Shown: in pieces, positions 40,856 to 50,494 of the stretch | Layout: every line of letters begins with the position of its first letter | How positions within the stretch are numbered: the stretch's first letter is position 1 | Source of the DNA: Pseudomonadota bacterium | GTDB taxonomy: Bacteria; Pseudomonadota; Gammaproteobacteria; Burkholderiales; JABEVD01 | DNA: 64,000 nt | NCBI GenBank assembly: GCA_021802545.1 | Contig: JAJZRS010000003.1 | Span: forward strand, 62,001-126,000 | Reading direction: 5' to 3' | Position numbers and translations under genes: made by a program | The notes under the pieces: model-generated | The model's input: only the letters and a program-made list of their open reading frames with translations | What the model was told of the DNA's origin: nothing | The model's database searches: none

Positions 40856-40886
40856 GCCATCAATCCTTCTGCTTCGAAAGTCAAAC

Positions 40887-40961
40887 TGGCTGGGGAGGTA
40901 GGGATCGAACCTACGAATGCCGGAATCAAAATCCGGTGCCTTACCACTTGGCGACTCCCCA
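40887..40961 (-). tRNA. tRNA-Gln (anticodon TTG)
   Basis: A 75-nt cloverleaf beginning TGGGGAGTCGCCAAG and ending CTCCCCAGCCA on the minus strand. The anticodon loop is TTTTGAT (TTG), the T-arm GTAGGTTCGATCCCTAC pairs fully, the 7-bp acceptor pairs, and the CCA end is encoded. The ispE-tRNA-Gln-prs arrangement is a conserved betaproteobacterial feature. Confidence 0.97.
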
Positions 40962-40973
40962 AAACTGTTTCCG

Positions 40974-41798
40974 CTAAAAATCCTTCAGCGGATGGTGATC
41001 GAGACCCCTGGCCAGAAAGCCCTGCATTTCCTCGGGCAATGCTTCCAGCGCGATCTTCGCATCCTTTTCGCTCGAAAATTCGGCAAAAACGCAGGATCCG
41101 GACCCTGTCATGAGCGCTCGCCCATACCGTTTGAGCCAAGCCAGGTAGTCTGCCAGGACGGGATAACGTCCGCAGGCGACCGGCTCCAGGTCATTGTGAC
41201 CCGTCTCGATCGAAAAGTCCGATATTTTGATGGGATTCGTGTCCCTTGTCAATTCCGGACATGCGAAAATCTCGGCCGTCGGAATTTGGACGGGCGGAAC
41301 GAGAACCAGATACCAGGCGGGTTCGAGAAAAACGGGTTCGAGTTTTTCGCCTATTCCTTCTGCAAAAGCATTCTCTCCGAAGACGAACACGGGGACATCC
41401 GCGCCGATCTTCAAGCCGATCTCCATCAGCCGTTCCCGGCTGAAATTCAGCTTCCAGAGCCTGTTGAGCACGATCAGGGTGGTTGCCGCATCCGAGCTTC
41501 CCCCGCCCAGCCCTCCCCCCATCGGCAGTTTCTTTTCCAGTCCGATTTTGGCCCCCAGCTTACAGTTTCCCTCGATCTGGAGCAGCTGCGCCGCGCGCAC
41601 GCAGAGGTTGGACGACTGGGGCACACCGGGAATCGGGTCGAGGAGGGTGATTTCGGGGGAATCCGTGATTTCGAATGTCAGGCTGTCGCAATAATCGATG
41701 AACCTGAACACCGTCTGGAGCAAATGGTAGCCGTCGGGCCGCCTCCCCACCACATGGAGGAAAAGGTTGAGCTTGGCGGGGGCGGGGTAGCGGATCAC
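40974..41798 (-). CDS. ispE: 4-diphosphocytidyl-2-C-methyl-D-erythritol kinase
   Basis: A GHMP-family kinase of the MEP isoprenoid pathway, 274 residues. The N-terminal [13 protein letters not shown] and the ATP loop [18 protein letters not shown] (about residues 90-107) are diagnostic; the C-terminal [12 protein letters not shown] is motif III. The start overlaps the lolB stop (ATGA). Confidence 0.97.
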   Translation of the reverse strand: MIRYPAPAKLNLFLHVVGRRPDGYHLLQTVFRFIDYCDSLTFEITDSPEITLLDPIPGVPQSSNLCVRAAQLLQIEGNCKLGAKIGLEKKLPMGGGLGGGSSDAATTLIVLNRLWKLNFSRERLMEIGLKIGADVPVFVFGENAFAEGIGEKLEPVFLEPAWYLVLVPPVQIPTAEIFACPELTRDTNPIKISDFSIETGHNDLEPVACGRYPVLADYLAWLKRYGRALMTGSGSCVFAEFSSEKDAKIALEALPEEMQGFLARGLDHHPLKDF

Positions 41799-42325
41799 GA
41801 GTCGGCGTCGATGACAAATTTGATCCGGATGCTCTGGCGCTCGAGCACGACCACTTTCGGTGAACCGTTCTCGAAACGGCGCGGATAGCGGATTTCCCAG
41901 CCGTCCTGCCTGAGCGAAACGATCCTGTTCGCCTCGTCATAGGAAGCGACGGAAGGCGAGCGGCTTGAGGCGATTCCCCTTACCCACCAGTCGAGCCCAT
42001 CGAGCGGAAGGCGCCATCCCAGGATTTTTTCTGTCAGGGTCTCGACGTCGGAGGCCGTGTATTCCTTCAGATTGCGGTCGGTCAGGCGTGCCATTCCGGG
42101 ATCGCTCCGGATATGGGCCACCGTCTGCCCCAGGGGGGAGAGCAGCCAGACTTCATCCGAATGCTTTCTGTGGATCCAGCGCAGGTTTCCGTAGAAACCC
42201 TCGTCTCCGTATTTCACGGCTATCCTGCCGGATATGTCGAACAGGGTGTCCGGCGATGTCGATTTTGGCGGCACTGTGCTGCATCCGGCGAAAAGAAGCA
42301 GCAGGAGCAGGAAAAGGCGCATCAA
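41795..42325 (-). CDS. lolB: Outer-membrane lipoprotein receptor LolB
   Basis: A 176-residue lipoprotein that accepts lipoproteins from LolA and inserts them into the outer membrane. The lipobox is FAGC with Cys15. SGRIAVKYGDEGFYGNLRW and LSPLGQTVAHI are typical LolB strands. It sits between ispE and the TPR gene with overlaps on both sides, as expected for the family context. Confidence 0.92.
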   Translation of the reverse strand: MMRLFLLLLLLFAGCSTVPPKSTSPDTLFDISGRIAVKYGDEGFYGNLRWIHRKHSDEVWLLSPLGQTVAHIRSDPGMARLTDRNLKEYTASDVETLTEKILGWRLPLDGLDWWVRGIASSRSPSVASYDEANRIVSLRQDGWEIRYPRRFENGSPKVVVLERQSIRIKFVIDADS

Positions 42326-44043
42326 TGCCCGAATTTTTTCATGCTCTTCTCCAGTGCCGCGTTGCCCGGGTTCGCCTTGAGAGAAGATTCGAGCAATTGC
42401 CTGGCGTCTTCCCGGCTGCCGGTCGCCCAGAGCACTTCGGCCAGATGCGCTGCGATTTCAGGATCGTGCTGTCCTGAATAGGCGCGCTTCAGATAGGTTA
42501 GGCCGGAAGCCTTGTGCCCCATCTTGTATTGCAGCCAACCCATGCTGTCCAGAATGAAGGGGTCTTCCGGGGAGAGGGCGAGCGCTTTCTCGAGCAGCTG
42601 CTGCGCTTCCTTGTAGCGGGTGGTGTGCTCGACGAGGGTGTAGCCCAGGGCGTTGTAGGCCTGCGCGAAATTCGGCTGCATGCGGATCAGCTTCTTCAGG
42701 CTTTTTTCGGCCTCCCGTATCCTGCCGATTTTCTCGGCGGCCATTGCCTGGTCGTAGAGCAGATTCGAGGAATCCGGAAACTTTGCAAGCCCCTTGCCGA
42801 GGACGGAAAAGGCCGTCCTGTATTGCTTCGCATCGTGCAGCATCTGCGCTTCGGCTTCGATGAGGAAGATCTTTTCCGCTTCATTATGGGCCGGAAGATG
42901 GTGCAGGTAGCGTCTCGCAGCCTCCAGTCCCTTGCGTTTCTGGATGATCAGGGCGATCCGGCCTTTTGCGGGAAGATATTGGTTGCCCGGTCCGATCGAC
43001 CCGTACCATTTTTCGGCTTCCAGCGGTTCATTCTTTTTTTCGAAGCTTTGCCCGAGGTAGTAGCGTACGAAGTCTGGGTTCGGATAGCCTTTGTCGAGCA
43101 GGCCCTTGAATTCGGAAATGGCCGTATCGGCATCCCCCAGTTGCAAGGAGAGCAGGCCCACGGCGAAAGACACTTCCCTGTTTTCAGGGAAATTCCGTTT
43201 CAGCTCGACGAATTCCTTCCGGGCTTCGGTGTATTGCTTTTCGGATACCAGGAATTTCGCGTAGGCGAGCCGGATTCCCTGGGACTTCGGGTATTTGCCG
43301 AGAAAATGCTCTACGAAGGGCCGGACCTTGTTCTTGTCCTGCTGTTCCAGCACCTGCAGTTTCAGGAGGGCGGGAAGCTCCCAGCCAGGCTGCATCGATT
43401 CAGCCTTGTCGGCTTCTTCGAGCGCAAGATCGAGCCTGCCTGCCTGCCAGGCGGCGAAGGCGATGGCGTGATGCGCTTCGGGATGGGCGAGATAGGGTTT
43501 CGTCAGGTCTTGCACGGCGACGAGCACGGCCTGCTTGTCCTGCTGATTTGCGAAAAGGTTGTTGAGTTCGAGCAGGGCTCGTCCCAGCTTCTCGCCGCTT
43601 TGCTGTGCCAGCAGCTTTTCGATGCCGGGGCGCGCCTCGGCTAGATTGCCGCTGTGGGCGAGGAGGGGGGAAAGCGCCTCCTTCGCCTTCTGGGAATCCG
43701 GGTCGAGCTTTTCCAGAAGCTTCGCCATTTCGAGCGCATCGTGCGCGTTTCCGGAAAAGAGGGCGATGTCGAGCGCACGGCTCACGATTCTCGGGTCATG
43801 CGTCTTTTTCGCCATGTCCACGTAGGCTTCGGTCGCGATGCCCAGATTGCCCCGCTGCCCCGCGATTTCTCCGAGCAGGAACTCGTAGAGCAGATCTTCG
43901 CTCAAAACGATGTCCGGGAGCTTGGGCTTTGCAGGAGCAGGCTTCGCGGCTTCAACAGGCTTTGCCGGCTGCGGCTTGACCGGTTGCTGCGCGCATGCGG
44001 CGAAGAGCAGGGGCAGGGCTAAGGCGAATGGTTTGAAGTTCAT
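42322..44043 (-). CDS. TPR-repeat lipoprotein
   Basis: A 573-residue protein with a lipobox LFAAC (Cys17), a Pro/Ala/Lys linker, then TPR helices over most of its length. The best repeats are at the C-terminus, for example AQAYNALGYTLVEHTTRYKEAQQLL and DSMGWLQYKMGHKASGLTYL. Homologues next to lolB are common in betaproteobacteria; the function is not established, though outer-membrane assembly or scaffolding is plausible. Confidence 0.87.
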   Translation of the reverse strand: MNFKPFALALPLLFAACAQQPVKPQPAKPVEAAKPAPAKPKLPDIVLSEDLLYEFLLGEIAGQRGNLGIATEAYVDMAKKTHDPRIVSRALDIALFSGNAHDALEMAKLLEKLDPDSQKAKEALSPLLAHSGNLAEARPGIEKLLAQQSGEKLGRALLELNNLFANQQDKQAVLVAVQDLTKPYLAHPEAHHAIAFAAWQAGRLDLALEEADKAESMQPGWELPALLKLQVLEQQDKNKVRPFVEHFLGKYPKSQGIRLAYAKFLVSEKQYTEARKEFVELKRNFPENREVSFAVGLLSLQLGDADTAISEFKGLLDKGYPNPDFVRYYLGQSFEKKNEPLEAEKWYGSIGPGNQYLPAKGRIALIIQKRKGLEAARRYLHHLPAHNEAEKIFLIEAEAQMLHDAKQYRTAFSVLGKGLAKFPDSSNLLYDQAMAAEKIGRIREAEKSLKKLIRMQPNFAQAYNALGYTLVEHTTRYKEAQQLLEKALALSPEDPFILDSMGWLQYKMGHKASGLTYLKRAYSGQHDPEIAAHLAEVLWATGSREDARQLLESSLKANPGNAALEKSMKKFGH

Positions 44044-44091
44044 GCGGGAATGGCGTTCAAAGCTAAATTAGAGAATAAGGTTGGAAATTCG

Positions 44092-44120
44092 TTCAACAAT
44101 ACCCGCATATTAGGTATATT
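44092..44120 (+). promoter_or_regulatory. Candidate promoter for the ABC transporter-mutM cluster
   Basis: TTCAAC (44092-44097) and TATATT (44115-44120) are spaced by exactly 17 nt, 27 nt before the ATG of the ATPase gene. It lies in the short AT-rich gap diverging from the TPR gene. Fair match to sigma-70 boxes. Confidence 0.45.
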
Positions 44121-44146
44121 TGAGCTGCACCACAAGAGAGTCGTTT

Positions 44147-45058
44147 ATGGAAATACCCGATGCTTCCCTCATTCTCGAGGCCCGCGGCCTCAGCCTGTCC
44201 TATGGGGCAAGGATAGCCGTCGAAGGCGTTACCCTTGAGCTCAGGCGGGGGGAGGTGCTCGGTTTTCTCGGGCCGAACGGTGCCGGGAAGAGCACGACGA
44301 TGCGCATGCTCACCGGAAACCTGAGACCTGATTCGGGAACGGTCAGCCTGTGCGGCATCGATCTCTGGAAGGATCCCCTCAAGGCTAAGGCAAGGCTCGG
44401 CTATCTTCCCGAAACGCCGCCGCTCTACCGCGACATGAAGGTGGACGATTATTTGAAGTTCGCCATGAAGCTGCATCGAGCGATGCAGGATTCGCTCCCG
44501 GACATCAAGGAGAAATGCGGGCTGCAGGATGCTGGAAGCCGCCTGATCGGTTCGCTTTCGAAGGGCTATCAGCAGCGCGTCGGCATCGCCCAGGCGATCC
44601 TCCACAATCCCGATGTCATCATCCTGGATGAACCCACTTCCGGACTCGATCCCAACCAGATACGCGAAATCAGGGCATTGATACGCGAAATCGGGAACAG
44701 ATGCGGGGTGATCCTTTCCACCCACATCCTTTCCGAGGTCGAGAGCCTCTGCGACAGGGTCGAGATCCTGCATCACGGCAAGCAGGTCTACAAGGGGAGT
44801 CTGGAAGGGAGCCGGCACGCTGTCGAAGTTGGGTTCAAGCATCCTCCTTCGATTGATGAATTGTCGTCCATTCATGGCATATCGAAAGTCGAGGCGCTTT
44901 CCGACGGCCTCTTCATTCTCCGTCACGAAGAGAAGCAAAACCCGACAGAGGCGCTCGTCGCCCTTGCCGCCGATAAGGGATGGGGGCTCACGCGCATCGC
45001 CCCTTCCAGGGGAAGCCTGGAAGCGGTCTTCGCCGAACTGACGAGGGAGGGCTCGTGA
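44147..45058 (+). CDS. ABC transporter ATPase, GldA/DrrA-like
   Basis: A 303-residue ATP-binding subunit. Walker A GPNGAGKS is at 42-49, Walker B VIILDEPTSGLD near 158-169, and the signature motif reads LSKGYQQR in place of LSGGQ, usual in the GldA/DrrA/Nod group. A C-terminal extension (about 215-303) is family-typical. The start ATG 44147 follows AAGAGAG; an in-frame TTG 27 nt upstream overlaps the candidate -10. It is the first gene of a cluster with a permease and a GldG-like auxiliary protein. Confidence 0.92.
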   Translation: MEIPDASLILEARGLSLSYGARIAVEGVTLELRRGEVLGFLGPNGAGKSTTMRMLTGNLRPDSGTVSLCGIDLWKDPLKAKARLGYLPETPPLYRDMKVDDYLKFAMKLHRAMQDSLPDIKEKCGLQDAGSRLIGSLSKGYQQRVGIAQAILHNPDVIILDEPTSGLDPNQIREIRALIREIGNRCGVILSTHILSEVESLCDRVEILHHGKQVYKGSLEGSRHAVEVGFKHPPSIDELSSIHGISKVEALSDGLFILRHEEKQNPTEALVALAADKGWGLTRIAPSRGSLEAVFAELTREGS

Positions 45059-45777
45059 TCAGGATCATTGCAGCCAGGGAAGCCAAGGCGCTTTTTTCCT
45101 CGCCCCAGGCCTGGATCGTGTTCGCCATCTTCCAGGCCATCCTGGCCTGGATTTTCCTTGCCCGCCTCGATGCATTCCTGGGCGTGCAGGCCAAACTGCA
45201 GCATCTCGTCAATCCGCCAGGCGTCACGGAATGGATAATCGCCCCGCTCTTTTCTGCCGCGTCGATGATTTTCCTGATGATCATTCCGCTGTTCACGATG
45301 CGCCTCATCGCAGAAGAGGCGAGGAACCAGACCCTCCCCCTGCTTTTTTCCGCCCCGGTGTCTTCACTCGAGATCGTTCTCGGCAAATACCTGGGCCTTC
45401 TTGTCTTTCTCTGCGCAGCCATCGGGCTCGTTCTCTTCATGGCCCTCACCCTGCTCCTCGGCGGAAAGATCGATTTCGGTCTGCTTTTTTCGAATGTCCT
45501 TGGCCTCTTTTTCGCCGCCGCTTCTTTTGCTGCGCTGGGTCTCTATATTTCATGCCTGACGAGCCATCCTTATCTTGCAGGCATCGGCGGGATCGGGGCG
45601 CTGCTCGGGCTCTGGGCGGTTCGCTTCGGTTCCGGCGGATTCTTCCGGGCCATTTCCCCCTCGGATCATTTCGACCGCTTCAATCAGGGGCTGGTCGATA
45701 CGGGCGACATCGCCTATTTCCTTCTGGCGATCGTCCTTTTCCTGATGCTTTCGGCATGGCGCCTGGAGCAGCGATGA
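45055..45777 (+). CDS. ABC transporter permease, GldF/ABC-2 type
   Basis: A 240-residue integral membrane protein with about six hydrophobic helices, starting at GTG that overlaps the ATPase stop (GTGA). MIRIIAAREAKALFSSPQAWIV is typical of the GldF/NosY-type amphipathic entry helix, and RNQTLPLLFSAPVSSLEIVLGKY is a hallmark segment. The substrate is unknown. Stop overlaps the start of the next gene (ATGA). Confidence 0.9.
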   Translation: MIRIIAAREAKALFSSPQAWIVFAIFQAILAWIFLARLDAFLGVQAKLQHLVNPPGVTEWIIAPLFSAASMIFLMIIPLFTMRLIAEEARNQTLPLLFSAPVSSLEIVLGKYLGLLVFLCAAIGLVLFMALTLLLGGKIDFGLLFSNVLGLFFAAASFAALGLYISCLTSHPYLAGIGGIGALLGLWAVRFGSGGFFRAISPSDHFDRFNQGLVDTGDIAYFLLAIVLFLMLSAWRLEQR

Positions 45778-47069
45778 AGAAGCTTGTCCCGATCGTCCTG
45801 CTCGTCGCGCTTGTCCTCATGCTCGGCTTTCTCTCCGGCCAGCACAGGAAGACATGGGATCTGACCCAGAACGGCAGGCTCAGCCTTTCGGGTGCAACCA
45901 GGCAGGTCCTGGAGGCAATGAAGGGACCCGTGAAAATCACCTCCTACGCATCCGCTCACGATCCAAAGTATGGCGACGTGAGGCAGATCGTCAGCGATTT
46001 CCTCGTCCCCTACAAGCGCATCAAGCCGGACATCGAACTGTCCTTCATCGATCCGGTGGAACAGCCCAAGCTTGCGGAGCAAGCGGGGGTCCAGGTCGAC
46101 GGAGAAATGATCGTCGAATATGGCGGACGAAGCGAACATGTCAGGACCCTGAACGAGGAGGCGGTCGCCAATTTGCTGACCAGGCTTTCCCGCAGCGAAA
46201 ACAGGCTGGTCATGGGATTGTCAGGCCACGGAGAGCGCAAGCTCGACGGCGCAGCCAATTTCGATCTGGGCGATTTCGGCAGCCGTCTCGCCAAGAACGG
46301 CTTCAGGATAGACAGCCTCAATCTCGCGCTCGCCCAGGGCATTCCGCAGAACATGAACCTGCTCGTCATCACGACGCCCCAGGTCGATCTCTTTCCAGGC
46401 GAGGAAAAGCGGATCGAGGATTACGTTGAAAAGGGGGGAAGCCTGCTTTGGCTGGTCGATCAGGACGATGGGAGAGGAGAGCCGCTGCACGGCCTTCAGC
46501 CTCTCGCCGACAGGCTGGGGCTCGATCTCACCCCGGGAACGGTTGTCGATCCCGCTGCAGCCAAGCTCAATGCGCCGACGAGCTGGGCGCTCGGCACGCT
46601 TTACGGGCGTCACCCGATCACGCGCAATTTCAATTTGATCACCGTTTTTCCCTTCGCAAGGAGAATCGGGGTCAAGGAAGGCAGCGGGTGGCATGTCACG
46701 CCGCTCGTCGAGGTCGCCCCGCAGGGCTGGATTTCGACGAGCGGAAGGCATGATGGAGGCCCCTTCACCGTGGCGGTATCCATGGAGCGGACAGTCCGTG
46801 AAAAGGATCAGCGCATCGTCGTCGTCGGGACGGGCGAGTTTCTCGCCAATGCCTTCGTCGGCAACGGCGGCAACATGGATTTCGGCGTCAATCTCGTCAA
46901 CTGGCTCGCCGGAGACGAGCGCCTGATTTCAATCCAGCCCAGGCCCACGTTCGACGCAAGCATGCTCCTCTCGAAAAACGTGGCGGCTGCCATGGCGATC
47001 GGGTTGCTCTTCGGCCTGCCGATCGCCTTCGTCGGGATTGCCGCCTTCATCGGATGGAGGCGCAGGTGA
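45774..47069 (+). CDS. GldG-like ABC transporter auxiliary protein
   Basis: A 431-residue protein with an N-terminal signal-anchor (about 1-20), a large extracytoplasmic region and a C-terminal membrane helix (about 402-425). The DLTQNGRLSLSGATRQVLEAMKGPVK segment is the standard opening of the GldG/intraflagellar-transport-like ABC auxiliary family; LVMGLSGHGER and LLVITTPQVDLFPGEEKRIEDYVEKGG follow. GldG was named in Flavobacterium gliding, but homologues in other bacteria are not motility-specific. Confidence 0.88.
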   Translation: MKKLVPIVLLVALVLMLGFLSGQHRKTWDLTQNGRLSLSGATRQVLEAMKGPVKITSYASAHDPKYGDVRQIVSDFLVPYKRIKPDIELSFIDPVEQPKLAEQAGVQVDGEMIVEYGGRSEHVRTLNEEAVANLLTRLSRSENRLVMGLSGHGERKLDGAANFDLGDFGSRLAKNGFRIDSLNLALAQGIPQNMNLLVITTPQVDLFPGEEKRIEDYVEKGGSLLWLVDQDDGRGEPLHGLQPLADRLGLDLTPGTVVDPAAAKLNAPTSWALGTLYGRHPITRNFNLITVFPFARRIGVKEGSGWHVTPLVEVAPQGWISTSGRHDGGPFTVAVSMERTVREKDQRIVVVGTGEFLANAFVGNGGNMDFGVNLVNWLAGDERLISIQPRPTFDASMLLSKNVAAAMAIGLLFGLPIAFVGIAAFIGWRRR

Positions 47070-47518
47070 GGAACTGGATACTGCTTTGCGCAGCCCTGCT
47101 CGCCGCAGCGGCGATTTTCCTGTGGCCGCATTCCTCTGGCTTCAGGTTGTCGGATCTTTCCCCGGAAAAGGTTTCGAGCATCAGGATGGAGAAACCGGGC
47201 ATGCCTGAAATCAGCCTGGAAAGGATGGGCGATTCATGGGAAATTACTGCCCCAACAAGAGGAAAGGCGAAGAAGGAAGCCGTGAAGCAGATCCTCTCCA
47301 TCCTGGAGGCAACGTCTGACCGGAGGCTCGATGCTGGAAACCTTGCCAGGTTCGGGCTCGACAAGCCTGCGCTCAAGCTGCATTTCGATGCCACTGAGTT
47401 CGATTTCGGCATCCTGAATCCCCTCACGGGCCAGCAATACGTGAAATGCGGCGATGCCGTCTATCTGGTTTCGGCGAAATATGCATTGATTCCTTCGCTC
47501 GGGGAGATACATGCCTGA
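47066..47518 (+). CDS. Short DUF4340-like protein
   Basis: A 150-residue membrane-anchored protein starting at GTG 47066, 5 nt after GGAGG and overlapping the previous stop. One N-terminal helix (about 4-18) is followed by a domain with [20 protein letters not shown] and [12 protein letters not shown], both typical of DUF4340 proteins that accompany GldF/GldG. Known members are usually about twice as long, so this looks like a minimal version. It overlaps mutM by 8 nt. Confidence 0.75.
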   Translation: MRNWILLCAALLAAAAIFLWPHSSGFRLSDLSPEKVSSIRMEKPGMPEISLERMGDSWEITAPTRGKAKKEAVKQILSILEATSDRRLDAGNLARFGLDKPALKLHFDATEFDFGILNPLTGQQYVKCGDAVYLVSAKYALIPSLGEIHA

Positions 47519-48326
47519 ACTGCCTGAAGTCGAGACGACTCGGCGCGGACTTGCGTCCCATGTCGAAGGGAAAAGGATAGCCGGCGTCACCGTCAGGAAT
47601 CCTGCCATGCGCTGGCCCGTTCCGGGAAACCTTGCCGAGGAGATTTCAGGAACCCTTCTGGAAGGAATTTCGAGGCGTGCGAAATACCTGCTTCTCGACT
47701 GCGGCAGGGGGAATCTCATCCTTCATCTCGGCATGTCGGGCAGCCTGCGCTATCTCGAGAAAGACGAGCCGCCTGGAAAGCACGACCATTTCGATCTCCT
47801 TTTCGAGGGCGGCAGCCTCGTGAGGTTCAGGGATCCCAGGCGCTTCGGGGCAGTGCTCTGGGAGCGGGGCGATCTTGCCGCCCATCCGCTTCTCGCCCAT
47901 CTGGGCATGGAGCCTTTCGATCCGGAATTTTCCGGGAAGAGGCTCCATGCCTTGGCCAAGGGGCGGCAGGTTTCGGTCAAGCAGTTCCTGATGGACAACA
48001 AGATCGTCGTGGGCGTGGGGAACATCTATGCGAACGAATCGCTCTTCAGGAGCGGGATCAGCCCCAAGACCTCTGCAGGGAAGATAAGCCTGTCCCGCTA
48101 TGAAAAGCTCGCCTCAGAAATCGTCAGCACGCTTTCCGAGGCGATCGCGGCAGGCGGAAGCAGCCTCAGGGATTTCGTCGATTCTTCCGGCAATCCGGGC
48201 TATTTCCAGCAGGACTATTTCGTTTACGGTAGGACGGACGAGCCTTGCCGCAAATGCTCCGCGCCGATCAGGCAGATCAGGCAGGGCCAGAGATCGAGCT
48301 TCTATTGCCCGAAATGCCAGAAATGA
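47511..48326 (+). CDS. mutM: Formamidopyrimidine-DNA glycosylase
   Basis: Removes 8-oxoguanine and formamidopyrimidines and nicks the strand; 271 residues. The N-terminus MPELPEVET provides catalytic Pro2 and Glu3; the conserved lysine is in [10 protein letters not shown] near 57. [19 protein letters not shown] is the H2TH region, and the C-terminal zinc finger uses CRKC and CPKC. Length is exact for the family. It ends the ABC cluster by overlap and overlaps arfB. Confidence 0.97.
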   Translation: MPELPEVETTRRGLASHVEGKRIAGVTVRNPAMRWPVPGNLAEEISGTLLEGISRRAKYLLLDCGRGNLILHLGMSGSLRYLEKDEPPGKHDHFDLLFEGGSLVRFRDPRRFGAVLWERGDLAAHPLLAHLGMEPFDPEFSGKRLHALAKGRQVSVKQFLMDNKIVVGVGNIYANESLFRSGISPKTSAGKISLSRYEKLASEIVSTLSEAIAAGGSSLRDFVDSSGNPGYFQQDYFVYGRTDEPCRKCSAPIRQIRQGQRSSFYCPKCQK

Positions 48327-48724
48327 ATGTCGAGATTCCCGAGGGCGAAATCGAGATTTCCGCAATCCGCGCGCAAGGCGCGGGCGGGCAGAACGTCAAC
48401 AAGGTGTCGAACGCGGTCCATTTGCGCTTCGACGTCAATGCCTCCTCCCTGCCCGAAGACTTGAAGGCGAAGCTGCTCGCGTTGAAGGATGCCAGGATCA
48501 GCAGGGACGGGATCGTCGTCATCAAGGCTCAGCGCTACAGGAGTTTAGAGAAAAACAGGGCGGATGCGATCGGGCGGCTGAAGGATCTCGTCATGGATGC
48601 TTCCAGGGTAAGGAAAGCGAGACAGCCCACCCGCCCAACCAGGGCGTCGAAGGAGAAGCGGCTCGTGGCGAAGGGAAAGAGAAGCGAGGTCAAGTCTTCC
48701 AGGGGAAAGGTTCTTGATCCCTGA
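48323..48724 (+). CDS. arfB: Alternative ribosome-rescue factor ArfB (YaeJ)
   Basis: A 133-residue peptidyl-tRNA hydrolase that frees stalled ribosomes. The GGQ catalytic loop is at residues 21-23 in [11 protein letters not shown], and the basic C-terminal tail rich in Lys/Arg fits into the empty mRNA channel. The start ATG 48323 overlaps the mutM stop; a longer frame from 48245 lies inside mutM and is not used. Confidence 0.94.
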   Translation: MNVEIPEGEIEISAIRAQGAGGQNVNKVSNAVHLRFDVNASSLPEDLKAKLLALKDARISRDGIVVIKAQRYRSLEKNRADAIGRLKDLVMDASRVRKARQPTRPTRASKEKRLVAKGKRSEVKSSRGKVLDP

Positions 48725-48760
48725 TTTGAGCTATACTTGCCCAAAAAACGGGAGAGATAC

Positions 48761-49558
48761 ATGACCAGAATATTCGCAATAATCTTCGCGCTGCTGCTTC
48801 CAGTTTCAGCATTCGCCTCGACCGAACTCACCTGGTTCGGCCATTCCGCATTCAAGGTGAAAACGCCCGAAGGCAAGGTGCTGCTCATCGATCCATGGAT
48901 CGACAATCCGGCGAACAAGGAAGGCAAGAAGGATCTCGAGAACATCGGCAAGGTCGACCTGATCCTGATCACCCACGGCCACTTCGACCATGTCGGCAAT
49001 GCAGTCGAGATCGCCAAGAAGACGGGTGCGAAGCTCGTTTCCACTTTCGACCTGGGAACCAGCCTCGTGAGATATGCGGGCTATCCCAAGAACCAGGCGG
49101 GGTACGACACCCTGGGCAATTTCGGCGGCGTGATCACCGTCCTGGGCGGCGAAGTGAAGATCGCATTCGTCCCCGCCGTGCACAGTTCGTCCGTGATGTC
49201 ATCCGACGGCAAGGATATCCACATGGGCGGCAACCCGGGCGGCTTCCTGGTCATGGTGAAGCACGGTCCCACGATCTACCATACCGGCGACACCGACGTC
49301 TTTTCAGACATGTCGCTGATTCCCGGATTCCACAAGGTCGACATCATGCTCGCCTGCATCGGCGATCATTTCACCATGGGGCCCGATCGCGCAGCGATGG
49401 CCGTGAAACTGGTGAAGCCGGAATGGGTGATTCCCATGCACTATGGCACTTTCCCGATCCTGACCGGAACGCCCAAGGATTTCGCTGCCGATCTCAAGGC
49501 GAGGCACGCCAAGGCGAAGCTCAGGGTGATGAAGGTGGACGAGACGATTTCGTTCTAG
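48761..49558 (+). CDS. Exported metallo-beta-lactamase-fold hydrolase
   Basis: A 265-residue protein with a signal peptide (about 1-18, ending AFAS) and a metal-dependent hydrolase domain related to UPF0173/YtkL. Metal ligands are seen in LITHGHFDHVGNA (H-x-H-x-D-H), VPAVHSS and YHTGDTDVF. The start follows GGGAGAG. Unlike most UPF0173 members (cytoplasmic) it carries a clear export signal. The substrate is unknown. It converges with thrB and shares its stop CTAG. Confidence 0.87.
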   Translation: MTRIFAIIFALLLPVSAFASTELTWFGHSAFKVKTPEGKVLLIDPWIDNPANKEGKKDLENIGKVDLILITHGHFDHVGNAVEIAKKTGAKLVSTFDLGTSLVRYAGYPKNQAGYDTLGNFGGVITVLGGEVKIAFVPAVHSSSVMSSDGKDIHMGGNPGGFLVMVKHGPTIYHTGDTDVFSDMSLIPGFHKVDIMLACIGDHFTMGPDRAAMAVKLVKPEWVIPMHYGTFPILTGTPKDFAADLKARHAKAKLRVMKVDETISF

Positions 49559-50493
49559 AGCCAGACGGGGTCGGGGTTGGCGACATGCCCTTCGAGGATG
49601 GAGCGGAAATGGTCCGGATCCTTCGCATGGGTGAGTTCCCCCGGCCTCGGCAGATAATAGTCGTACAGCCTGGAGACCCAGAAGCGTAAGGATGCCGTGC
49701 GAAGCAGGATCGGCCAGGCCTTCCTTTCTTCTTCCTGAAGCGGCCTGACCCTGTGGTAGGCTTCGAGCAGGGCCCTCGTCCGCTTTTCTTCGAGCCTGTG
49801 GTTCTCGATGCACCAGTCGTTCACCGTGATGGCGACGTCCAGAAGCAGCCTGTCGTTGCAGGCGAAGTAGAAATCGATGAGCCCGCCTATTTTCTCCCCG
49901 TCGAAAAGGGCATTGTCCCTGAAAAGATCGGCATGGATGACGCCTTCGGGCAGCGCGTCGAATTGCTGGGCCGACTGGAAGCGGATTTCCTCCTCGAGCA
50001 GCCTCCCTTCCTCTCTGTTCGTGTAGGGCAGGATTTCGGGCAGCGCCCCTTCCCACCATTTCCTGCCTCTCGGGTTCGCCATTTTTTTGGAATAGCTTTT
50101 CCCTGTGAGGTGCATTTTCGCCAGCATTTCGCCGATGAGGCCGCATTGGTGCGCATCGGGATGCTCGACCGACTTTCCGGCAAGACAGGTGACGATGCTC
50201 GCCGGCTTTCCGTTCAATGCCCCGAAAAGCCTATGTTCATGATTCGGAACAGGGTTCGGGCAGGGGATGCCGCGCGATGCGAGATGGGCCATCAGGTCGA
50301 GGTAATAGGGGAGCTCGTCCAGCGTCAGCTTCTCGAAAAGGGTGAGGACATACTTCCCCTTTTCCGTCGTCACGAAATAGTTGGTGTTCTCGATTCCGGA
50401 GGCGATGCCCTGCAGGTCGACCAGGTTCCCAAGGTCGAAGTTTTCCAGCCAGATCGAGAGCTGATCGGGTGTGACCGTCGTGAAAACCGACAT
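49555..50493 (-). CDS. thrB: Homoserine kinase (ThrB2 type)
   Basis: A 312-residue protein-kinase-fold homoserine kinase that phosphorylates homoserine in threonine synthesis. LQGIASGIENTNYFVTTEKGKYVLTLFE is the glycine-loop equivalent, VIHADLFRDNALF the catalytic loop and IGGLIDFYFACNDRLLLDVAI the metal site. This non-GHMP type is the usual one in betaproteobacteria. It lies directly after the DUF2782 gene. Confidence 0.93.
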   Translation of the reverse strand: MSVFTTVTPDQLSIWLENFDLGNLVDLQGIASGIENTNYFVTTEKGKYVLTLFEKLTLDELPYYLDLMAHLASRGIPCPNPVPNHEHRLFGALNGKPASIVTCLAGKSVEHPDAHQCGLIGEMLAKMHLTGKSYSKKMANPRGRKWWEGALPEILPYTNREEGRLLEEEIRFQSAQQFDALPEGVIHADLFRDNALFDGEKIGGLIDFYFACNDRLLLDVAITVNDWCIENHRLEEKRTRALLEAYHRVRPLQEEERKAWPILLRTASLRFWVSRLYDYYLPRPGELTHAKDPDHFRSILEGHVANPDPVWL

Positions 50494-50494
50494 G

